From Pseudanabaena galeata CCNP1313 (GTDB lineage Bacteria > Cyanobacteriota > Cyanobacteriia > Pseudanabaenales > Pseudanabaenaceae): a stretch of 64,000 nt of DNA. A model generated the notes under the pieces. That model saw only the letters and a list, made by a program, of their open reading frames with translations, did not search any database and was not told the origin of the DNA. The translations under genes and the position numbers were made by a program. Position 1 is the first letter of the stretch. Every line of letters starts with the position of its first letter. The stretch spans positions 2,852,001 through 2,916,000 of the forward strand of contig NZ_CP112874.1 in the NCBI RefSeq assembly GCF_029910235.1, in the 5' to 3' direction. Positions 44,860 through 53,956 of the stretch are shown here, piece after piece.

Positions 44860-46347
44860 ATGAAATCCAACTCCCCCGACAATAACGCCTCACCCTTACA
44901 AAATATTTTCTCTTGGGTCAAAAATACACCTGAGCGAGCAATTGACGAGGCTTTTGAAGCGGCTGTCAACATCAAACGGATTGAGGAAGAAACCTTCAAA
45001 GGCAATAAAATCGCTAACGATGGCAGCTTTGGGAGCAGTGTATTTAGCGTCTTTGAGATTCAGCTTCAGAAATATCTCAGAACGATCAATGCAAGGCTAA
45101 GTTTTTATAAAGTAAGCGCGTCACTGCCCTACTTACAGACTCAAAGCTCCAGTAATCAAGCCAATATAGCGATCGCCAAATATGCGCCCAATAATCAGGA
45201 CAATGATCCCGTTGGTAATGGACAACTATCCGCAAATCAACTAGGTGGCAATAGCCCTAGATTTTCTATTTACCAGAAACTTGCGTTTATTGATTACACT
45301 CTCGAAAGATATAACCGAGCAAGTGATCAGACTATTGATGTTTTAGCAAAGCCTTTGGTTAACACGAATGCTTCAGATAATCGGCAGAACTTAGAAGAGC
45401 TTGTAGAGACTGAAACTGATGAAAAGTTTCAACTCTTTAAGAGTGCGAATAAATCTAAAAAATACAGACGACCTCCTCAGCAAGTAACATCTGTAGAAAA
45501 AAGTATTTTACCTGGGTCTTTTTTCAAAGCTTTTGATCGGGTCAAACGTAATCTTACTGGCTCATATCCAGATTATGAGAAAGATATTGTTGAGGAATTA
45601 AGACAATCACAAAAACGCATTACTCAGGCTTTACGATACATCGTAATTCTAGTAATTTCCGTGATCGCCGTGCAGTTTCTATCGAAAGCAGTAGTTTTTA
45701 GTCCGATGATTGATAGTTTTACTGATCCCAGCATTATGACTGTTAAGTTTAGCCCTGCGGTCGAGGAGAGAGCCTTTAATGCGCTGCGATTAGCTAAGGA
45801 AAGAATTGAATTTGACTACACAATTAGGTCGATCGCGCTGGAAGGGTCAGCAGAGAGACAAGAATCTGCTAATCCTAAAAAAACAGCAGTAGAACAATCA
45901 GAAGAAATTGAAGAATTAATAAGACAGGAATCGATCAGAATTTTAAAAAGATTCAATGCTGAGAGCCTTGATGGGGTGAAAAACTTGCTTGCTGATATCA
46001 CTGCATCCTTTGTCTTTTATCTGTTTTTACTCTCAGGGCGTAAAGAGTTAGAAACTATTAAAGAGTTTCTTGATGAAGTTCTCTATAGTCTCAATGACAA
46101 TGCCAAAGCCTTCTTGATTATTATTTCAACTGATACTTTTGTGGGTTTCCACTCTAGCGAAGGATGGGATGCCTTGTTAACAGTTTTATTTAATCATTTC
46201 GGGTTACCTGAAAATAAAATATTGGCGCAATCTTTTATTTCAACAGTTCCCGTATTTCTAGATGGATTGTTTAAATTCTGGATTTTCCAATACCTGACTC
46301 AAGCTTCACCTGCTACTGCCACAATTTATCGAGAAATGAACGAATAA
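44860..46347 (+). CDS. pxcA: Proton extrusion protein PxcA (CemA family)
   Basis: A 495-residue inner-membrane protein. A long hydrophilic N-terminus (FSWVKNTPERAIDEAFEAAVNIKRIEEE) precedes a CemA domain with about four TM helices (YIVILVISVIAVQFLSKAVVF; NLLADITASFVFYLFLLSG; AFLIIISTDTFVGFHSSEGWDAL; FISTVPVFLDGLFKFWIFQYL). PxcA is needed for light-induced Na+-dependent proton extrusion in Synechocystis; chloroplast CemA is the homologue. The C-terminal HSxEGW motif is conserved. Confidence 0.95.
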   Translation: MKSNSPDNNASPLQNIFSWVKNTPERAIDEAFEAAVNIKRIEEETFKGNKIANDGSFGSSVFSVFEIQLQKYLRTINARLSFYKVSASLPYLQTQSSSNQANIAIAKYAPNNQDNDPVGNGQLSANQLGGNSPRFSIYQKLAFIDYTLERYNRASDQTIDVLAKPLVNTNASDNRQNLEELVETETDEKFQLFKSANKSKKYRRPPQQVTSVEKSILPGSFFKAFDRVKRNLTGSYPDYEKDIVEELRQSQKRITQALRYIVILVISVIAVQFLSKAVVFSPMIDSFTDPSIMTVKFSPAVEERAFNALRLAKERIEFDYTIRSIALEGSAERQESANPKKTAVEQSEEIEELIRQESIRILKRFNAESLDGVKNLLADITASFVFYLFLLSGRKELETIKEFLDEVLYSLNDNAKAFLIIISTDTFVGFHSSEGWDALLTVLFNHFGLPENKILAQSFISTVPVFLDGLFKFWIFQYLTQASPATATIYREMNE

Positions 46348-46379
46348 GTTTGATAGCGCTTTGTGTGTAAGAAAAAACT

Positions 46380-46418
46380 AAAGATAAAAGGCGGCGCTTC
46401 GCGCCGCCTTTTATCTTT
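46380..46418. terminator. Perfect hairpin after pxcA
   Basis: 18-base arms AAAGATAAAAGGCGGCGC around TTC, 32 bases after the pxcA stop. Confidence 0.65.
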
Positions 46419-46537
46419 GAACCGAGAATTGCTGTAAGCGATCGCAAAAACAAGTTAAGATTTATGATGGCATTGCGACTCCAGCCGTTGACAGCCATTG
46501 ACTTTGTTAGTTTGCAATAGATTTTTACAAATTCCCT

Positions 46538-47863
46538 ATGATTTACGAAATTTTCATGCCCGCGCTTAGCTCCACCATGACCGAAGGCAAAATCACCTCT
46601 TGGGTGAAATCACCAGGTGACAAGGTGGAAAAAGGCGAAACTGTCGTGATTGTAGAGTCTGACAAAGCCGATATGGATGTCGAAACCTTCTACGAAGGTT
46701 ATCTTGGCGTAATTCTCACTCCCGCAGGCGAATCTGCTCCTGTTGGTTCGGCGATCGCCTATGTTGCTGAAACCAAGGAAGAAATCGAAGAAGCCAAGAA
46801 AAAAGCTGATTGTCAAAGTGGTCGTGGCGAAGCCAAAGAATGCGAGGAGCCTCTTGCTAAATTGGTTTCAATACCTACAGCAGCATCTACAGCTTCAATT
46901 CCTGAAGTAGTTGTCTCTTCACCACGCAAATCATCTGCCCCTGCCCCAGCATCAGGTCGGCAAATCGTATCCCCCAGAGCCAAGCGCATCGCTAAGGATA
47001 ACGGTATTGATTTAGCCAAGATTTCGGGTACTGGACCTAATGGACGGGTTACCGCCGCCGATGTGGAAACATTTTTAAGCCCAGCCTCTACGTCTGCTGC
47101 TGCTCCTGTAGCTCCAGTATCATCTACCCCGACTACTCCAACAAAATCTGTAGCTCCTGCTCCTGCTAAAGCTGCCGCACCTGTTGCCCTAGGTACTGCT
47201 CAGTCCTTAACGACTTTGCAAAAGGCGGTGATCAATAACATGAACCAGAGCCTCTCAGTGCCTACATTCCGTGTGGGCTATACCATCACTACTGACGCTC
47301 TTGATGTTCTTTACAAGCAAGTTAAGTCTAAGGGCGTGACCATGACTGCACTTTTGGCTAAGGCTGTGGCGGTCACTCTGCAAAAGCATCCTTTGGTGAA
47401 TGCAAGCCTTAGCGATCGCGGCATCGAGTACAAGAGCAATATTAATGTTGCCGTTGCTGTAGCAATGGATGACGGGGGCTTGATTACGCCTGTACTTCAA
47501 AATGCTGACCAAACTGATCTATATACACTTTCTCGTAATTGGAAAGGACTAGTTGAACGCGCTCGTGCTAAGCAATTGCAACCTGAAGAATATAACTCTG
47601 GCACATTTACTATTTCTAACTTGGGTATGTTTGGCGTTGATCGTTTCGATGCGATTTTGCCTCCTGGAACTGGCGCAATTTTAGCTGTGGGTGGTTCGCG
47701 TCCTCAAGTTGTGGCAACTAAGGATGGTGCAATTAAGGTCAGCAGCCAAATGCAAGTTAACCTCACTGCCGACCACCGTGTAATTTATGGCGCTCATGCC
47801 GCGCAGTTCCTACAGGATTTAGCAAAACTAATTGAAACCAATCCTCAGTCTTTGACTCTGTAA
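46538..47863 (+). CDS. pdhC: Dihydrolipoamide acetyltransferase, pyruvate dehydrogenase E2
   Basis: A 441-residue E2. Lipoyl domain at 1-80 with the lipoylated Lys in VIVESDKADMDVETF, a Pro/Ala-rich linker, the E3/E1-binding peripheral domain (SPRAKRIAKDNGIDLAKISGTGPNGRVTAADVE, about 145-180), a second Ala/Pro linker, and the catalytic acyltransferase core ending NLTADHRVIYGAHAAQFLQDLAKLIE with the catalytic His. The tyrosine in HRVIYG replaces the more usual D in HRVIDG, as is common in cyanobacterial and plastid E2. Partner E1 and E3 genes are elsewhere. Confidence 0.95.
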   Translation: MIYEIFMPALSSTMTEGKITSWVKSPGDKVEKGETVVIVESDKADMDVETFYEGYLGVILTPAGESAPVGSAIAYVAETKEEIEEAKKKADCQSGRGEAKECEEPLAKLVSIPTAASTASIPEVVVSSPRKSSAPAPASGRQIVSPRAKRIAKDNGIDLAKISGTGPNGRVTAADVETFLSPASTSAAAPVAPVSSTPTTPTKSVAPAPAKAAAPVALGTAQSLTTLQKAVINNMNQSLSVPTFRVGYTITTDALDVLYKQVKSKGVTMTALLAKAVAVTLQKHPLVNASLSDRGIEYKSNINVAVAVAMDDGGLITPVLQNADQTDLYTLSRNWKGLVERARAKQLQPEEYNSGTFTISNLGMFGVDRFDAILPPGTGAILAVGGSRPQVVATKDGAIKVSSQMQVNLTADHRVIYGAHAAQFLQDLAKLIETNPQSLTL

Positions 47864-47874
47864 TTTAGTATCGT

Positions 47875-47921
47875 AAAAGAGTGTTGATGGTGCGGCTTCG
47901 CCGCGCTATCAACACTCTTTT
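47875..47921. terminator. Hairpin between pdhC and sbcC
   Basis: Arms AAAAGAGTGTTGAT and complement with a GCGGCTTCGCCGC tip, 12 bases after the pdhC stop. Confidence 0.65.
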
Positions 47922-47938
47922 CTACATGGAGTTTCACG

Positions 47939-50900
47939 ATGCGTCCCCTTGAGCTAATTGTCGAAGGATTTACCAGTTTCCGTACTCGTCAAGTGTTAGA
48001 TTTTACGAGCCTTGATTTGTTTGCGATTACAGGCGCAACGGGAGCAGGGAAAACTTCGCTTTTGGATGCAATGACCTTTGCACTTTATGACGAAGTATCT
48101 CAGAAGCCCAGCTCTCCCAAGGAATTAGTCAGTCAAGGAGCTAAGCAATTAAGAGTAGAATTTCGGTTTGTGATGCGACAAACTGAATACAAGGCTGTTC
48201 GCACATGGCGCAACCGTGGCAAAACTGCTGTTCCAAATTTCATGTTAGAAGAATTAGTTGGCGAAGAATGGGAAAGATGTAGTACCCAAAACGCCGCAGA
48301 GATTATTGGCATGGACTTTAAGACTTTTACCCGTGTAATCATTTTGCCACAGGGACAGTTTGATGAATTCCTTAAAGGTGAGGCTGGTAAGCGGCGCGAG
48401 ATTTTACGGCAGTTGGCAGGATTTCAAATATTTGAGCAAATGCGGAAGGAGGCAAGCGATCGCACCAGTCGATTTAAAGCTGAGCGTGAAGGTTTAGATA
48501 AAGTCCTTGAAGGGATGCAAGCACCAACTAAAGAGGAAGTAGAATCTCAACAATTAGAATTAGCAAATCTAGAAATTGCAATTCCTGACTTGGACATTCA
48601 AGCCAAGCAAAGTCAAAAACTGTTAGAAGCAGAAGAAAGACTCTTTGCTCAAATCCAGCAATATCAGCAGCTTTCCGTGAAATTAGCGCAATTGCAACAG
48701 GATGCATCACAAATCCAAGTTTTAGAAAATCAATTGCGAAATGCTCAGTTAGCGAATTCGATCATGGGAACTTGGACAGTCCTACAAACTGCGCGTAAGC
48801 GCGTGGAAACTACGATCGCCGATCTTGCAAATACTAATAAACAGCTAGAAATTGCCAAATTTGATCTCGATCAGCAACAACAAGCCTATGCACAATCACG
48901 CACTGAGCAAATCGCCGCCCAAAGCCATATCGAAGCTCAAGAGCGCAATCTCGCCTTGGCGGAATCGCTGCATACACAGCAACAACAATCAGAAACCGAG
49001 TTGGAACGCGCTAATCAGAATGTTTTAGAGCGATCGCAAGTTCTCAAAAAAGCAACTAAGGCTGTAACTCAAGCAGAATCAGATTTGCAAGCCATTACGC
49101 AAAATTTGCAAACCCTTGAAGTTTCTCTCAAAAGCTCTCAGTACGATCCCGCTAGACTCGAACAATTGCGCCAAGTTGCCGAACCTCTCACGCAATGGCA
49201 GATTTTGCAAAATAATCTGACTAAGCAGCAGCAAAAATCTACCCAGTTACAAACAGAAATTCAAAGTTTTACGCAACAACTAGAGAAAGCACAACAGGCG
49301 ATCGCTAAGGCTGAACATGATTTTCGAGTCGCGAGTAATGTTCTCAAGGAAGCAGAATCTTCTAATCTGCAAGCATTACAAACTAGTCACGCTAACGCCT
49401 TACGTACCGAATTGCATGATGGCGATCATTGCCCTGTGTGTAACCATCTCTACAGTTTAGAAGGTTTGCCTGAACTTCCTGAACTAGAATTAATTGATAC
49501 GACAGGATTAGTAAAACAGAAGGAAGTCGCTGAGCGTCAGTTAGCAAAATCATTACAGGACAAGGCGAAAATTGAGGCTAGTCTGGAATCTTCGCAGCAA
49601 CAGTTTGAGATTCAAACTCAGGAAATTAGTGATCTGGAATCGCAACTTGCTAAACTGCAAAAACAGATTGATCAAGTTCTTAAGACGGCTTGGCAAGCGG
49701 TCGATATTCTACGCGATCGCCAAGTACTTGAGGCTCAAGAGTCGGGTTATCTGAAGCTAATTGCTGAACAAAAGGAAATGGCGATCGCCTTACAAAATGC
49801 CGAAAATAAACTTAAAACTAGCCAAGAAAATCTACAATTAGCACAGAAAGAATTTGATAAATCAATACAGGAAAAAGTACTTAGAGAATCGCAACTACAG
49901 GAAATTTCGCAACGGTTGCTAGAAATTACTAATGGCAAGAGTTATGAATCATTGCGTCAAAGTATTTTGCAAGCAAAGACGGAACTAAGCGATCGCCTTA
50001 AAACCATCGAAACTAAATATCAACAAGCCCGTGAAACCTTTGCTAAACGTGAGGAATCTGCTACTAAGGTGCAAGAAAATCACGATCTTGCCATCGCCGA
50101 GCAAAATCAACAGGAGACCTATTGGCAACAAGAACTTAACTCTATTAACTTTACCGAATTAGAATTTCTCGCGGCTCAAACGGCGCGATCGCAAATGGAC
50201 GTATGGCTACAGCAAATTGATAACTATCAACGTCAAGAGCAGGACTTAACCACGCGCCTACAAATGTTTGCCGAGTCGATTAGCGATCGCCAAACTGATG
50301 AACAGGCGATCGCAAAATTGCGGGAGAAATCTCTTCAAGTCGAACAAGCTTTACAAATAGCAAGTGAAAGCCGCGCCTCCATCAAAGCATGGCTAGAGCA
50401 AGCCCAACAAAAACGCCAAGAATCGCAGGAATTGGAGGAGCGTAAAATTGCCCTACAGGTGCAAGAGCAAACCTATCACACCCTCGCCCAAGATTTACAA
50501 TCCAATCGCTTTCAGGAATATATTCTCGACAGTTTGCAGCAGGAACTCGCTTATCGAGCCTCAGCTCTCTTACAACAACTTTCTGAAGATCGCTATATCC
50601 TCCAAATAGAAAGTGGTGATTATTGGGTAGCAGATAATTGGAATGGTGGCGAAAAGCGTCGCGTCAAAACGCTCTCAGGTGGTGAAACCTTTGCCGCTTC
50701 TCTCTCGATGGCACTTGCTCTATCGGAAAGATTATCAATGGGCATCGAACTGGGTAGCCTCTTTCTTGATGAAGGTTTCGGTACGCTCGACAGTGAAACC
50801 CTCGAGAGTGTTACCCAAATCCTCGAATCCTTACGCCAACAGGATCGCCTGATTGGTGTGATTACGCATATTCAGTCCTTAGCTGAGCGATTACCTACCC

Positions 50901-50950
50901 AAATTCATGTTCGCAAATCAATTAATGGTTCAGAATTAGTTAGAATCTGA
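47939..50950 (+). CDS. sbcC: Exonuclease SbcCD ATPase subunit SbcC
   Basis: A 1003-residue SMC-like ATPase. The N-terminal half-site has Walker A GATGAGKTS, two very long Gln-rich coiled coils flank a zinc hook CPVC (near residue 498), and the C-terminal half-site has signature TLSGGETFAASLSMALALSE and Walker B LFLDEGFGTLDSE. With SbcD it cuts hairpins and other unusual DNA ends. The sbcD gene is not adjacent. In a genome this rich in palindromes, a hairpin-processing enzyme is of special interest. Confidence 0.95.
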   Translation: MRPLELIVEGFTSFRTRQVLDFTSLDLFAITGATGAGKTSLLDAMTFALYDEVSQKPSSPKELVSQGAKQLRVEFRFVMRQTEYKAVRTWRNRGKTAVPNFMLEELVGEEWERCSTQNAAEIIGMDFKTFTRVIILPQGQFDEFLKGEAGKRREILRQLAGFQIFEQMRKEASDRTSRFKAEREGLDKVLEGMQAPTKEEVESQQLELANLEIAIPDLDIQAKQSQKLLEAEERLFAQIQQYQQLSVKLAQLQQDASQIQVLENQLRNAQLANSIMGTWTVLQTARKRVETTIADLANTNKQLEIAKFDLDQQQQAYAQSRTEQIAAQSHIEAQERNLALAESLHTQQQQSETELERANQNVLERSQVLKKATKAVTQAESDLQAITQNLQTLEVSLKSSQYDPARLEQLRQVAEPLTQWQILQNNLTKQQQKSTQLQTEIQSFTQQLEKAQQAIAKAEHDFRVASNVLKEAESSNLQALQTSHANALRTELHDGDHCPVCNHLYSLEGLPELPELELIDTTGLVKQKEVAERQLAKSLQDKAKIEASLESSQQQFEIQTQEISDLESQLAKLQKQIDQVLKTAWQAVDILRDRQVLEAQESGYLKLIAEQKEMAIALQNAENKLKTSQENLQLAQKEFDKSIQEKVLRESQLQEISQRLLEITNGKSYESLRQSILQAKTELSDRLKTIETKYQQARETFAKREESATKVQENHDLAIAEQNQQETYWQQELNSINFTELEFLAAQTARSQMDVWLQQIDNYQRQEQDLTTRLQMFAESISDRQTDEQAIAKLREKSLQVEQALQIASESRASIKAWLEQAQQKRQESQELEERKIALQVQEQTYHTLAQDLQSNRFQEYILDSLQQELAYRASALLQQLSEDRYILQIESGDYWVADNWNGGEKRRVKTLSGGETFAASLSMALALSERLSMGIELGSLFLDEGFGTLDSETLESVTQILESLRQQDRLIGVITHIQSLAERLPTQIHVRKSINGSELVRI

Positions 50951-50987
50951 AAAAGAATAGCGGCGCTTCGCGCCGCCATTCTTTTTC
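50949..50987. terminator. Hairpin overlapping the sbcC stop
   Basis: Arms GAAAAAGAATxGCGGCGC and complement around TTC. The left arm begins inside the TGA stop codon (50948-50950) and the right arm ends in a T-run. Confidence 0.65.
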
Positions 50988-51001
50988 TTTTTTGGGAATA
51001 C

Positions 51002-51119
51002 TATAGCAAAGCTAGAGTTAGCTAGTAAAAACCAAAACCACAGAAGATGAGTTGCGGCGCTTCGCGCCGCAACTCATCTTCTGTGGTTTTACGTCCAAAG
51101 CAAAACTTGCTTTGCTATA
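51002..51119. mobile_element. TATAGC-ended palindromic element, 118 bp
   Basis: TATAGCAAAGC and GCTTTGCTATA ends. Inner ACCAAAACCACAGAAGATGAG stem copies meet at a GCGGCGC-TTC-GCGCCGC tip. Shares the terminal TA with the next element. Confidence 0.8.
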
Positions 51120-51209
51120 TAGCGCTCCTAAATGAGTTGTAAGATTTTGAGAGTTGTGAGAGTGCGCCCCGAAGGGGCGCACTCTCACAACCTATTTAGG
51201 ATTGCTATA
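51118..51209. mobile_element. TATAGC-ended palindromic element, 92 bp, second type
   Basis: TATAGCGCTCCTAAATGAG on the left and TTTAGGATTGCTATA on the right, with central stem GAGAGTGCGCCCC. Abuts the 51002 element at a shared TA, as if inserted at the end of it. Its interior resembles the tandem units at 62422-62645. Confidence 0.72.
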
Positions 51210-51251
51210 TAATTCAAATAGAGTCCAGATTTTTAGCTCAGGATTGGTAAG

Positions 51252-51701
51252 ATGATCGCTGTAAAAACTCTCTACGAAACTGACTTTAACCTTTGGCTAG
51301 AGGAAACCGCACTCCTAATCAAGGAAGGTAAATTAGAGCGCTTAGATATTGAAAATCTACTTGAAGAAATTGAAAGTATGAGTCGGCGAGAAAAAGATGC
51401 AGTTGAAAGTAATTTAATTAGAGTTATGCAACACCTTCTTAAATGGAATTATCAACCACAAAAGCAATCGCCTAGTTGGGCTTATACGATTATCGAACAT
51501 TCTCGAAGATTAAATACGGCTTTCAAAAATAGCCCTAGCCTAAAGCGATATTTCGATGATGTGTTTGATGAATGTTACACTGCGGCTTGCCAAGCAGCTT
51601 CTGTTGAGACACAACTGCCTTTGGTAACTTTCCCCCAATCCTGTCCTTTCTCAAAGTCTGATGTATTGGATATTAACTCAGATGACTATTTAATTAGTTA
51701 G
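51252..51701 (+). CDS. DUF29 family protein
   Basis: A 149-residue DUF29 protein, an abundant cyanobacterial family of unknown function. Family hallmarks are YETDFNLWLEETALLIKEGKLERLDIENLLEEIESMSRREKDAV, LIRVMQHLLKWNYQPQKQSPSW and the C-terminal FPQSCPFS. Helical, no catalytic residues evident. The stop codon lies in the arm of a palindrome shared with the convergent cca gene. Confidence 0.9.
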   Translation: MIAVKTLYETDFNLWLEETALLIKEGKLERLDIENLLEEIESMSRREKDAVESNLIRVMQHLLKWNYQPQKQSPSWAYTIIEHSRRLNTAFKNSPSLKRYFDDVFDECYTAACQAASVETQLPLVTFPQSCPFSKSDVLDINSDDYLIS

Positions 51702-51741
51702 GATGGTTGGTGCAAAGCGCCGCATCCATTCCTAACTAATT
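51692..51741. terminator. Bidirectional hairpin between two convergent genes
   Basis: Arms AATTAGTTAGGATGG and CCATTCCTAACTAATT (one bulge). The left arm holds the DUF29 TAG stop (51699-51701), the right arm the cca TAG stop (51732-51734). Confidence 0.75.
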
Positions 51742-52970
51742 GATTGCACAAAAGCGATCGCCTCTTGTCTTGACGAAATCTTGCCTTCAACTTGAGCAAT
51801 TTTGACATTTTCTAGGAGTTCTCCAATTTTTGGACTAGGTGGAATTCCTAACTCTTTTCTTAAATCATCACCAGTAATCAAGGCTACAGGATAGGCGATC
51901 GCATCATGGGGATTGAGCCAACGCTCTAGCCAAGGTAAAATCTTCGTTAACTCATAATCACTAGCTAAAGCAAGAGAGGCGATCGCTGGGAAAAATTCTA
52001 GAGTTGATTGAAAGAATTTGTACTGTTTCTTAGGAGAAGCATCATCTAAAAGTGCGATAAATTGAGGCAGATAACGCAAAATGCCGACTAACCAGCGTTG
52101 CTCAGCCCGACTCATCCCAAGAGTATCTAATGCGGTCGCACTATTAGTCAAAGCTGCTAATTTAATGACTACTAAGGCAAAGCGATCGCCTGCTAACTGT
52201 TTACTAAAAAAATATTCTAAATTAGGGAATCGATCTAACAAAAGCGAAATCACATGCTCAATTTTAGCAAATCGCTCCAAATTTAAGTGCTGACTTGGCA
52301 ACCAATCTTCTAAAATGTGATCTCCAACTGCTTCCGTCATCCATTGACTACCATTACTAATTGACAATAGATACCCTAATTCGGTGCGTACCCGTTCCGC
52401 AGCTACAGATTTTAATCCCGACGCAAGTTTGATCAAAACCTGCCGTGTTAAATCTTCAATCTCAAAACCTAACTGCGCCGCCTGTCGATATCCCCGCAAA
52501 ATCCGTAAAGGATCTTCTGCCAAATTCTCAGGTGCAACCATCCTAATCCTTTTTTCGTTTAAATCCCCAATTCCATCAAAAGGATCAATAAAATCTTCTC
52601 TCTCCGATAACCCTTCACCAAACCCCAATGACCGATCGCCAATTAATTGATGACATTCCATTGCGATCGCATTCATACAAAAGTCACGCCGTCCCAGATC
52701 CGCAATTAAACTACTTCCCATCTGTTGAGCAAAGTCAGCAGTTCCATTTGGAAATACAACTCGTGCAATTTGACGCTCTGCATCTAAGACAACAAATCCT
52801 GCCTTGTATTTACGGGCGATCGCTTGAGCCGTTTCCACTGCATTTTCAGGTAAGACAAAATCAAGATCAAGATATTTACCTTGTCGCTGCAATAGGCGAT
52901 CACGCACCCATCCTCCTACCAAATAAGCAGGTTTGGGTAAATCATTAAAATCAAAAGGAAACTGTTGCAA
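51732..52970 (-). CDS. cca: CCA tRNA nucleotidyltransferase / poly(A) polymerase family
   Basis: A 412-residue class II nucleotidyltransferase. Motif A is YLVGGWVRDRLLQRQGKYLDLDFVL (DxD), motif B is RDFCMNAIAMEC, then DPFDGIGDLNEKRIRMV and EDPLRILRGYRQAAQLGF. It adds or repairs the 3' CCA of tRNA; some cyanobacteria split CC- and A-adding activities between two such enzymes, and which one this is cannot be told by eye. Confidence 0.92.
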   Translation of the reverse strand: MQQFPFDFNDLPKPAYLVGGWVRDRLLQRQGKYLDLDFVLPENAVETAQAIARKYKAGFVVLDAERQIARVVFPNGTADFAQQMGSSLIADLGRRDFCMNAIAMECHQLIGDRSLGFGEGLSEREDFIDPFDGIGDLNEKRIRMVAPENLAEDPLRILRGYRQAAQLGFEIEDLTRQVLIKLASGLKSVAAERVRTELGYLLSISNGSQWMTEAVGDHILEDWLPSQHLNLERFAKIEHVISLLLDRFPNLEYFFSKQLAGDRFALVVIKLAALTNSATALDTLGMSRAEQRWLVGILRYLPQFIALLDDASPKKQYKFFQSTLEFFPAIASLALASDYELTKILPWLERWLNPHDAIAYPVALITGDDLRKELGIPPSPKIGELLENVKIAQVEGKISSRQEAIAFVQSIS

Positions 52971-53223
52971 AATCTATTTTATAGTCCGCTTTGTTAAAGG
53001 TGTTGATGGCTTAGAGATATGTTATACCAAAACGCAAAATGGCGTAGCGATTTTGTGAATTGAAAACCAAACCCGTGAATTCACGCCCCGCAGGGGCGCA
53101 AATTTACGGGTTTGGATAATTTATTTTGCACAAGTACTTATACGATCGCCGTGTTGATACAGCAAAATTTTTGATCGTAGTGAGGCATATTTTTGTAGTA
53201 CGGTTACACTTGTAGATAGAGTT
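52971..53223. repeat. Intergenic region with TACCAAAAC-type repeat
   Basis: Bases 53023-53066 begin TATACCAAAACGCAAAAT, like 11003-11040. They are followed by a palindrome 53067-53115 (CCAAACCCGT arms with a CGCCCCGCAGGGGCG core). Promoter of the SDR gene should lie in 53120-53223. Confidence 0.6.
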
Positions 53224-53946
53224 TTGGGTACAGCCTTGTCATTTAAGGATAAAACAATTGCGATAACAGGCGCTTCAGGCACGATGGGTCGTGCATTGAT
53301 GTTTGAGCTATCTAAACGAGGGGCAAGAATAATTGCACTAACCACTTCACCTGATGTAAGTTTCCAAATAACAGATGGTAATAATCCAGCAAAAAAAGAA
53401 ATAGAAGTTATAACTTGGCAACTAGGGCATGAAGCCGCGTTACGAGATCGCTTACAAACCGTTGATATTCTTATTCTAAACCATGGTGTTAATGTCCTAG
53501 GTGCAAGGGATTCTATATCAATTTATAAATCCTATGAGGTTAACACGTTTTCTTTTTGTCGTTGGATCGATGTGTTTTTAGAAACTGTCGAGTCTAGCCC
53601 AAACTCTACTAAAGAGATTTGGGTAAATACTTCTGAAGCTGAGGTCAATCCTGCTTTCAGTCCATTGTATGAACTCTCAAAACGGGCGATCGGTGATTTA
53701 TTGACACTACGTCGCCTTGATAACTTCTGCACAATTCGTAAATTGATTTTAGGTCCTTTCAAAAGCGATCTTAATCCCTATGGTGTGATGTCTGGCAGTT
53801 TTGTGGCTTGGGCGATCGCCTTTCTAGCACAACTTGGTTTACACGATATCATTGTCACCATTAATCCGATTACCTTCATTGCCTATCCCGTCAAAGAATT
53901 TTGGCGATCGCTCTATTTTCGCTTATTCTCACGCTGTCAACCATAG
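53224..53946 (+). CDS. Short-chain dehydrogenase/reductase
   Basis: A 240-residue SDR. Nucleotide-binding TGASGTMGRAL, LILNHGVN, and an active-site-like Y-x3-K in SPLYELSKRAIGDLL. The C-terminus has a hydrophobic segment (SFVAWAIAFLAQLGLHDIIVTINPITFIAYPVKEFWRSLYFRLF) like the SDR part of cyanobacterial bifunctional desaturase/dehydrogenase proteins, so membrane association is likely. The start is TTG. It is followed after ten bases by the inositol-phosphatase-like gene, so the two are an operon. Confidence 0.82.
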   Translation: MGTALSFKDKTIAITGASGTMGRALMFELSKRGARIIALTTSPDVSFQITDGNNPAKKEIEVITWQLGHEAALRDRLQTVDILILNHGVNVLGARDSISIYKSYEVNTFSFCRWIDVFLETVESSPNSTKEIWVNTSEAEVNPAFSPLYELSKRAIGDLLTLRRLDNFCTIRKLILGPFKSDLNPYGVMSGSFVAWAIAFLAQLGLHDIIVTINPITFIAYPVKEFWRSLYFRLFSRCQP

Positions 53947-53956
53947 AATTGATCAT

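Noticed and set aside
47939-50950. SbcC as a phage-defence ATPase
   Set aside because: The zinc hook, length and motifs are those of ordinary housekeeping SbcC.
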